Assembly: GCA_035294465.1 (NCBI GenBank)
Contig: DATGKW010000081.1
Span: 1 to 20,781, forward strand
DNA: 20,781 nucleotides
Reading direction: 5' to 3'
Origin: Paraktedonobacter sp035294465
Lineage (GTDB): Bacteria > Chloroflexota > Ktedonobacteria > Ktedonobacterales > Ktedonobacteraceae
Positions within the stretch are counted from its first letter, which is position 1; every line of letters starts with the position of its first letter. Of the stretch, positions 15,873 through 20,781 are shown piece after piece. The position numbers and the translations under genes are program-made. Below the pieces are notes generated by a model. The model did not search any database. It worked only from the letters and a program-made list of their open reading frames with translations, and was not told where the DNA came from.

Positions 15873-15967
15873 AGAAAGTGAAACCATATCACACCGGAGG
15901 AAGAGAAGAAAGTACCGGGGACCGGGCGATTTGTCTCCAGAAAGAGCCAGCGCGGGGTGAAGACAGT

Positions 15968-16183
15968 ATGAACACGAGAGAAGAGCTTGAACAGCAAAGA
16001 AGCGAGCATATGCGCTATGTGCGCCATGAGCTCAAGGCGCCGCTGGCTAACCTCAAACTCGCCGCGCAATATTTGAGACGCAAGCTGCGCAAGGGCGATA
16101 TGCAGGGTATGGAAGAGTATATCACGCAGATGACCACGCAGGTTGATACCCTTACGCAGCTTATCGACGAGTTATTGAGATAA
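15968..16183 (+). CDS. Small stand-alone HisKA (histidine-kinase dimerisation/phosphoacceptor) domain protein
   Basis: 71 residues from ATG 15968, with only a weak site (GGTGA) in front; an in-frame GTG at 15878 would add 30 unremarkable residues. The whole protein is one helical hairpin of the HisKA type: a first helix with the H-box VRHELKAPLANLKLAAQYL, which contains the phospho-acceptor His, a turn of about 10 residues (KLRKGDMQGM), and a second helix up to IDELLR. It stops where the ATP-binding domain of a histidine kinase would begin; the 170 bases that follow contain no frame resembling one. It could be phosphorylated by, or dimerise with, a kinase encoded elsewhere, or be a decayed kinase. 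It lies divergent from the peptidase and upstream of an ABC exporter operon. Confidence 0.7.
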   Translation: MNTREELEQQRSEHMRYVRHELKAPLANLKLAAQYLRRKLRKGDMQGMEEYITQMTTQVDTLTQLIDELLR

Positions 16184-16286
16184 CAGAGCGTTCTTTCTCC
16201 CGTTAAAGAGCCGCTGCCTCGCAGCTTCCTTGCGAGTTCTCCCCGAATGAACCTTTCCGGCCAAACCTGCAACTTATAGATGGGTA

Positions 16287-16313
16287 TTGTCGTAAAATAC
16301 ACAGGTTTATAAT
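16287..16313 (+). promoter_or_regulatory. Possible promoter of the BcrAB-type exporter operon
   Basis: A perfect TATAAT (16308-16313) with a poor -35 (TTGTCG, 16287-16292) at a short 15-base spacing. Start expected near 16320, 35 bases before ATG 16355. Upstream, 16213-16236 has two overlapping short hairpins (GCTGC/GCAGC and CTCGCA/TGCGAG) that may be a weak terminator after the HisKA gene. Confidence 0.4.
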
Positions 16314-16354
16314 TGTCTTTGGAAAAATCCTCTCTCGAAAGGAATGGTTTCTTT

Positions 16355-17335
16355 ATGGCCGATCAGGTCTTGGCGATTCCGGGGGCTGTAGCAACAGCAG
16401 AATACTCTGGTGAAGTCGCAATACGCACCATTAACCTTACCAAACAATATGGGCAACGGCTGGCGGTGAATAACTTGAATCTGCAAGTCAGGCGCGGCGA
16501 AATCTTCGGTTTCCTGGGTCCCAATGGAGCTGGCAAAACGACGACCATCCGCATGGCGCTGGGTCTGATCACTCCTACTACTGGCCGGGTCGAAATTCTC
16601 AATCAGGATGTAGCTACCCGCCGCGCGCATATCCTGCCGCGTGTGGGTGCGCTGATCGAGACACCCGCCCTCTACCTTTACCTTTCCGGGCGCAACAATC
16701 TGCGCGCGGCCGGCTCAGCCCTGGGCGGCGTGCCGGAAGCGCGTATCGATGCTGTGCTAGAAATGGTTGGCTTAGCCAGCCGGCAGAAGGACCGGGTCAA
16801 GACCTACTCTCTTGGCATGAAGCAGCGCCTGGGCGTCGCTATGGCTCTTTTGCAGGACCCGGATGTGCTGATCCTGGATGAACCGGCTAATGGCCTGGAC
16901 CCGGCAGGCATTGTCGAGATGCGCGACCTGATGCATCGCCTCTCCGCCGAAGGCAAGACCGTCTTCATCTCCAGCCATTTGCTAAGTGAGGTGCAGCAGA
17001 TTTGTACACGCGTGGCCATCATTCACCTGGGCAGGCTCGTGACCGAATCAACGGTGGCCGATTTGACCAGAGGGCAGGGAGATTTCCGCGTAACGCTGGA
17101 TCGAGCGCAGGCGCAGCAGGCGCTGGCCCTGGTCAAAGCTCAAGCCTGGGGCGCAAGCGCGCGTATGGATGGCGAGGACGCGCTGATCACCAGAGCACCT
17201 GAGAATAGCGGGCGCGCGCTGAACCTCTTTTTATCACAGGCCGGTTTTGTGCCTGAGACGCTGGAGCACTCCAGGCAGGATCTGGAAGAAGTCTTCTTAT
17301 CCCTCACAAATTCTGGCTCAGGAGATATTAAATAG
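16355..17335 (+). CDS. ABC exporter ATPase subunit, BcrA type
   Basis: 326 residues from ATG 16355 (GAAAGGAA about 10 bases upstream). A TTG at 16313 in the same frame overlaps the predicted -10 box and is rejected. Motifs: Walker A GPNGAGKT (55-62), signature YSLGMKQR (151-158), Walker B VLILDEPANGLDP (171-183), switch His208 in ISSH. The signature and the ALIETPALY stretch after the first subdomain are those of the bacitracin-resistance (BcrA) and related exporter ATPases. The 20-residue N-terminal tail before VAIRTINLTKQYG is an extension. Its stop TAG is followed directly by the ATG of the permease gene, so the two are coupled. The family includes antibiotic, lantibiotic and sodium exporters; the substrate here is unknown. 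Confidence 0.94.
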   Translation: MADQVLAIPGAVATAEYSGEVAIRTINLTKQYGQRLAVNNLNLQVRRGEIFGFLGPNGAGKTTTIRMALGLITPTTGRVEILNQDVATRRAHILPRVGALIETPALYLYLSGRNNLRAAGSALGGVPEARIDAVLEMVGLASRQKDRVKTYSLGMKQRLGVAMALLQDPDVLILDEPANGLDPAGIVEMRDLMHRLSAEGKTVFISSHLLSEVQQICTRVAIIHLGRLVTESTVADLTRGQGDFRVTLDRAQAQQALALVKAQAWGASARMDGEDALITRAPENSGRALNLFLSQAGFVPETLEHSRQDLEEVFLSLTNSGSGDIK

Positions 17336-18253
17336 ATGAGCACGATCACCACAACTACCACTGCGGTCGAAAGACCCCGGCACTTACACACAGCCAAACC
17401 CAGTTTCTTCGGGCTGGTGGGCGGCGAGTTATTCAAGATCAGACACCAGTGGGCCACCTGGATCATGCTGATCGTACTGGTGGGTATCATGTTCCTGCCC
17501 TACCTCGTTGGCCTGTTCGTCCCCAGCATCCCGGATTCTCTCGCCAATCACCCTCTGGCATTCCTGACCAGATGGGCAGGCGTCAACCTGGGCCTCTTTC
17601 GCGCTGTGAGCGGCATTATGCTGCTGATTCTGACTGCGCGTGTCATCGGCCTGGAATATAACCTGGGCACGATCCGCATTCTGCTAGGGCGAGGTGTCGG
17701 GCGCGTTCAGTTGCTACTCGCCAAATTGCTGGCCGTGGCCATCTGCGCCATGCTTGTCCTGATCCTCAGCCTGGTGCTGAACGCGGTTCTGCATATCGGC
17801 ATGGTAGGTATCAGAGCGGGCAACCTCAATGCCTTCAATGCGCTGGATTCGACCTACTGGCACAACGTAGGCATCTATATCCTGACCATCCTGCTCAACA
17901 TGGCCGTGACGATCCTGGTCGCCACTGGCTTCACCGTCCTGGGGCGTTCGCTAGCCTTCGGCATGACCTTCTCGGTCGCCTGGTTCCCAGTGGATAACAT
18001 CCTGGTCACAATCCTCCTTCTGGTGTTTAATCTAACCCAGAATACCTTCTGGCAGAACGTCAGCGCGTACTTGCTTGGTCCCAACCTGAATATCATGGCC
18101 GGAGTGATTACCGGCATCCCGGATTGGCAATTCGGCGCGCCGCCCCTGGTCACTGTGGATGGTACCCACACCGTCGTCGTTGCGCTCGTTTACGCCGCAA
18201 TCTTTGCCATTGGGGCCTTCTGGCTGACCTGGAAACGCGATGTTCACGAGTAA
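17336..18253 (+). CDS. ABC-2-type exporter permease, BcrB/NatB-like
   Basis: 305 residues. Its ATG is adjacent to the ATPase stop; AGGAG at 17320-17324 serves as the ribosome-binding site. A hydrophilic Thr-rich N-terminus is followed by the ELFKIRHQWATWIML entry helix, and by about six membrane segments in all. The cytoplasmic loop ARVIGLEYNLGTIRILLGRG, followed by RVQLLLAKL (about 101-130), is the hallmark of ABC-2 permeases of the bacitracin/sodium exporter group. It forms the membrane channel for the ATPase encoded before it. The C-terminus is a short charged tail after the last helix. Confidence 0.92.
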   Translation: MSTITTTTTAVERPRHLHTAKPSFFGLVGGELFKIRHQWATWIMLIVLVGIMFLPYLVGLFVPSIPDSLANHPLAFLTRWAGVNLGLFRAVSGIMLLILTARVIGLEYNLGTIRILLGRGVGRVQLLLAKLLAVAICAMLVLILSLVLNAVLHIGMVGIRAGNLNAFNALDSTYWHNVGIYILTILLNMAVTILVATGFTVLGRSLAFGMTFSVAWFPVDNILVTILLLVFNLTQNTFWQNVSAYLLGPNLNIMAGVITGIPDWQFGAPPLVTVDGTHTVVVALVYAAIFAIGAFWLTWKRDVHE

Positions 18254-18264
18254 ATATCTTTAGA

Positions 18265-18291
18265 CAAGTGCCTGGAGCTTCCAGGCACTTG
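18265..18291 (+). repeat. Intercistronic hairpin between the permease and methyltransferase genes
   Basis: CAAGTGCCTGGA (18265-18276) pairs perfectly with TCCAGGCACTTG (18280-18291) around the loop GCT. No T-run follows; instead the ribosome-binding site of the methyltransferase gene begins immediately (GAGAGAGGAAG). It is more likely an mRNA processing, stability or partial-termination element than a full terminator. Confidence 0.6.
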
Positions 18292-18307
18292 CGAGAGAGG
18301 AAGACAC

Positions 18308-18970
18308 ATGGGCCAGGCATCTGAAAGCATACAACCAGATTTCTCACGCTTCCATCACCCGCGTTTTGCCGCTTACTACGAGCGGCAGAGCCGGGGGAAG
18401 GTTGAGCAGCGCTTCTTCGAGCCATTGCGCCGGGATCTGCTGGAACTCGCTCACAGCGTTGTCCTGGAGATTGGCGCGGGCACGGGGCTGAACTTTGCCC
18501 TTTACGCACCCGAAAAAGTCACGCGAGTCGAGGCAATCGAGCCAGATAGCGCGATGCTGAATTACGCACGCCAGCGGCTCCCCCTGGCACGCGTACCTCT
18601 CACTCTGACACAGGCTCCCGCCGAAGCGCTCCCCTTCGCCGATGGAATGTTTGATTGCGTGGTCGCAACCCTGGTGTTTTGCTCGGTTGGTGATCCCGCT
18701 CATGGCTTTCAGGAAATACGCCGGGTGCTCAAGCCTGGCGGCACGCTCCTGCTGCTCGAACATGTACGCTCCCAGGGTCGCCTGGCGGCGAGTGTACAGG
18801 ATCTCCTTGTGCCTCTGACCACGCGCTTTGCCGGAAATTGCCACTGGAATCGCGATACCAGCCAGGCCGTGCGTGTAGCTGGCTTTCAGGTGCGTGAGCT
18901 ACGCCGCGTGAGCGGCTGGCTCCTGCCTATGGTTCTGCTACAGGCTACACGCGCGGATTCGCGAATATAG
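18308..18970 (+). CDS. Class I SAM-dependent methyltransferase (Methyltransf_11 / METTL7-like)
   Basis: 220 residues, with GAGAGAGGAAG just before ATG 18308. A Rossmann-type methyltransferase: motif I VVLEIGAGTGLNFALY (51-66) binds S-adenosylmethionine, motif II has EPD (78-80), then the FDCVVATLVFCSVGDP strand (115-130) and RRVLKPGGTLLLLEHVRS (138-155). The LEIGAGTGxNF and LLLEHVRS details and the HWNRDT stretch (179-184) recall the METTL7-like group of methyltransferases. No membrane segment. It is the third gene after the BcrAB-type exporter, 54 bases behind it with an intercistronic hairpin, so it may be co-transcribed and act on the same compound or on membrane lipids (inference). The acceptor is unknown. 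Confidence 0.9.
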   Translation: MGQASESIQPDFSRFHHPRFAAYYERQSRGKVEQRFFEPLRRDLLELAHSVVLEIGAGTGLNFALYAPEKVTRVEAIEPDSAMLNYARQRLPLARVPLTLTQAPAEALPFADGMFDCVVATLVFCSVGDPAHGFQEIRRVLKPGGTLLLLEHVRSQGRLAASVQDLLVPLTTRFAGNCHWNRDTSQAVRVAGFQVRELRRVSGWLLPMVLLQATRADSRI

Positions 18971-19136
18971 TAGCGCTTCTCCTGAATATTTCTGTCCGTA
19001 GTCCTCTTAAACAAAAAGGCGGGAATTCTCCTCACCCTCGTTCTCTTCCACTATTGTAGAGTATGTGGTATAGAGATCCTGACGATACATTTTGCAGTTT
19101 CTGCATTAAATACTCTGGAACGCATTCTTTGCTTAC
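18971..19136. other. Gap between convergent genes without recognisable elements
   Basis: The 166 bases between the methyltransferase and TPR-kinase stops hold only a short 5-bp hairpin, TGCAG/CTGCA (19093-19105). It has no convincing T-run on either strand, and I see no terminator or gene. Confidence 0.6.
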
Positions 19137-20729
19137 CTAAACATCGCGCCGGATATACGACTTCTGCGAATGAAGCCATGATTCGCGAGGATCGAGTTCT
19201 ACCGCCTTAGCATACATCTGCAGTGCCTCTTCTTCGTGGTTGATCGCGCTGAGGATATCTCCCTTGCACGCGTAGTAGTAGGCTTCTTCGGGTTTAAGGG
19301 CAAGAGCGAGATCATAAGCGTGCAGGGCCTCCACATATTGCCCCAGCTCATAGAGAATGCTGGCCCGGCGCGCATGCCAGGACGCGTTATCCTGTTTGAT
19401 GGCCAGCGCCTGGTCGTAGGCTGCCAGGGCCTCAGGATACTGCTGCAATTCGTACAGCGCGTTGCCTCTGAGGGCGTGAAAAAACGGGTCTTCCGGCTGC
19501 AAATACACGATCTTATCATAGGCCGCGAGTGCTTCTTCGTAGCGTTGCAGCTCCCAGAATACTTTGGCCAGGCCGTAGTACGCCAGCGGATTGGAGGGAT
19601 CGAGCTGAATAGCTCGCTCATATGCCCGTAAGGCGCGATCATAGACACCAGCATCTCGAAAAGCATGCCCTTGCTTGCGATACTCTTCAGGAGTCTGGTC
19701 CAGCAACTCAATGGCATGAACAGCCATCTCTACCGGCTTTGTCGTTTCTCGCAAGCCACTGTGCCCTTGCCTGACTCCATCCGACTCAATCGCAGCTAGC
19801 CTGCCCGAATCGCTCGTCGGAGTAGTCATGGAAGTCTCTGGAAGAGATGGGCGAGCGGGCAGGCTCGAAATGGGTGAGAGGCTCGCGAGTATATCGGTTG
19901 AGGCTTTGAGAGCCTTGAGGAAAGCCCTGATGCTGCCATATCGTTCGGTGCGATCCTTTGCCAGTGCTCGCAAAAGGGCTTGCTCAATATGGAAGGGAAT
20001 CTCCGGGTTGAACTGCGACGGAGGTGGAGGCGCGACTTTGGCATGATGAAACCAGACCGTTTCCCAGCCCAGATTTGGAGGCGTAAAGGGACGTCGCCCG
20101 CTGAGCATTTCATAGCCCACACAGGCGAGCGCGTACTGATCACTCTTAGGGCTGACCAGCCCTTCAAATTGCTCTGGTGCCATATAGAGCGGCGTGCCAT
20201 GGCTGCTCACAAAACCCGTCTGCGCCGCTTCCAGAATAACCGCGAGACCAAAGTCGGCCAGGAAAACTTCGCCCTGCGCGCCAAAAAGAACGTTTTCGGG
20301 CTTGAGATCACGATGCACCACACTCTGGCTATGCGCGTATTCCAGAGCCTCGCCGACCTGAAAGAGAATCCATAGGGCGAGATCGAGCGGAACCGGACGC
20401 CCCTGCATTTCCTCTAAGACCTGGCGCAAGGAGCCTCCCGACGCGTAGGGCGTGACCATATAAGGGATGTGATTATGCGTGCCCGCGTCGATCAGGGGTA
20501 AGATAGAAGAATGTTTCAGCTTGCGCAGCAGATACGCTTCCCGGCGAAACTGTTCCAGCTTCTCGTTTCTGTCCAGGCGCGAGTGCAGAACTTTAATCGC
20601 TACTGCCAGCTCATCTCTGAAGAGCCAATGCTGCCCTATGTAGACGCTGCCATAGGTGCCACTGGCAATGATCTCACTCAGCCGATAGTTCCCGATTTGT
20701 CGACCGGCAAGGTTGTCATCATCTAACAT
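19137..20729 (-). CDS. Cytoplasmic Ser/Thr protein kinase with C-terminal TPR domain
   Basis: 530 residues from ATG 20727-20729 (AGGGA about 10 bases upstream). The Hanks-type kinase domain (about 14-275) is complete: glycine loop ASGTYGSVYIG (22-32), Lys46 in VAIKV, catalytic loop HRDLKPEN (139-146), DFG 159-161, APE 184-186. A Ser/Pro/Thr-rich linker (about 280-345) leads to about five tetratricopeptide repeats of 34 residues (about 349-518), each with the usual W/Y-x-x-LG/A-x-x-x-x-x-x-x-(Y/A)-x-x-A-x-x-x-(F/Y)-x-x-A pattern and ending in a LDP-, LQP- or LKP-like turn. There is no membrane segment and no PASTA domain, so it is soluble and TPRs probably recruit partners. The ATPase-active residues are all present, unlike a pseudokinase. 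The gene is convergent with the methyltransferase gene. Confidence 0.94.
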   Translation of the reverse strand: MLDDDNLAGRQIGNYRLSEIIASGTYGSVYIGQHWLFRDELAVAIKVLHSRLDRNEKLEQFRREAYLLRKLKHSSILPLIDAGTHNHIPYMVTPYASGGSLRQVLEEMQGRPVPLDLALWILFQVGEALEYAHSQSVVHRDLKPENVLFGAQGEVFLADFGLAVILEAAQTGFVSSHGTPLYMAPEQFEGLVSPKSDQYALACVGYEMLSGRRPFTPPNLGWETVWFHHAKVAPPPPSQFNPEIPFHIEQALLRALAKDRTERYGSIRAFLKALKASTDILASLSPISSLPARPSLPETSMTTPTSDSGRLAAIESDGVRQGHSGLRETTKPVEMAVHAIELLDQTPEEYRKQGHAFRDAGVYDRALRAYERAIQLDPSNPLAYYGLAKVFWELQRYEEALAAYDKIVYLQPEDPFFHALRGNALYELQQYPEALAAYDQALAIKQDNASWHARRASILYELGQYVEALHAYDLALALKPEEAYYYACKGDILSAINHEEEALQMYAKAVELDPRESWLHSQKSYIRRDV

Positions 20730-20781
20730 GCATCACGCATCCCTATTTTCTTGCGGTTCCCATTGGTCTCATAGGAGGAAC

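Noticed and set aside
20771..20781. ATAGGAGGAAC at the right end, resembling a plus-strand ribosome-binding site
   Set aside because: No start codon is inside the window, so it cannot be tied to a gene.
1..20781. CRISPR arrays, rRNA genes, transposase genes, phage genes, replication origin
   Set aside because: None seen: no regularly spaced direct repeats, no rRNA-like stretch, and no open frame with transposase, integrase or phage motifs.

Overview
The window looks like chromosomal DNA of a Ktedonobacteria-type member of the Chloroflexota. This is an inference. It rests on moderately high GC, two Hanks-type Ser/Thr kinases with attached WD40 or TPR repeats, a DnaQ-DinG fusion, a lipoprotein S53 peptidase, and several ABC exporters next to one another. 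No phage, plasmid, rRNA or CRISPR sequence was seen. Genes use ATG or GTG starts, often behind an AGAGAGG(AGG)-like ribosome-binding site.

Layout. (1) Positions 1-2821, plus strand: the end of a sugar-type solute-binding protein followed by two MalF/MalG-class permeases. This is an importer without its own ATPase gene here. The first gap is filled by a 225-bp element bounded by perfect 18-bp inverted repeats (MITE-like). (2) 2842-4299, minus: a soluble orphan GAF-histidine kinase, convergent with the importer. (3) 4398-8263, minus: rdgB (nucleotide-pool cleansing) and, directly downstream, a DnaQ-DinG fusion. Its exonuclease motifs are intact, but its helicase Walker A, DEAH box and motif VI are all altered. 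(4) 8464-8535, plus: a single tRNA-Thr(CGT) with a near-consensus promoter, followed by a 32-bp perfect palindrome that ends at the stop codon of the next minus-strand gene. (5) 8694-11972, minus: an autoregulated exporter operon, tetR - ATPase - two-halved permease, with a clear promoter and a 17-bp palindromic operator just after the predicted transcription start. (6) 12160-15714, minus: an S53 (sedolisin) lipoprotein peptidase, then a zinc-ribbon/kinase/Tat-like anchor/WD40 protein. (7) 15968-16183, plus: a 71-residue stand-alone HisKA (DHp) protein. (8) 16355-18970, plus: a BcrAB-type ABC exporter with an adjacent SAM methyltransferase. (9) 19137-20729, minus: a cytoplasmic Ser/Thr kinase with five TPRs.

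How the parts work together: the window combines nutrient import (1), drug or metabolite export (5, 8), extracytoplasmic proteolysis (6) and phospho-signalling (2, 6, 7, 9). The least ordinary items are the pseudo-helicase fused to an exonuclease, the kinase whose propeller seems to be exported by an internal twin-arginine anchor, the stand-alone HisKA protein, and the two inverted-repeat structures at 564-788 and 8623-8693.
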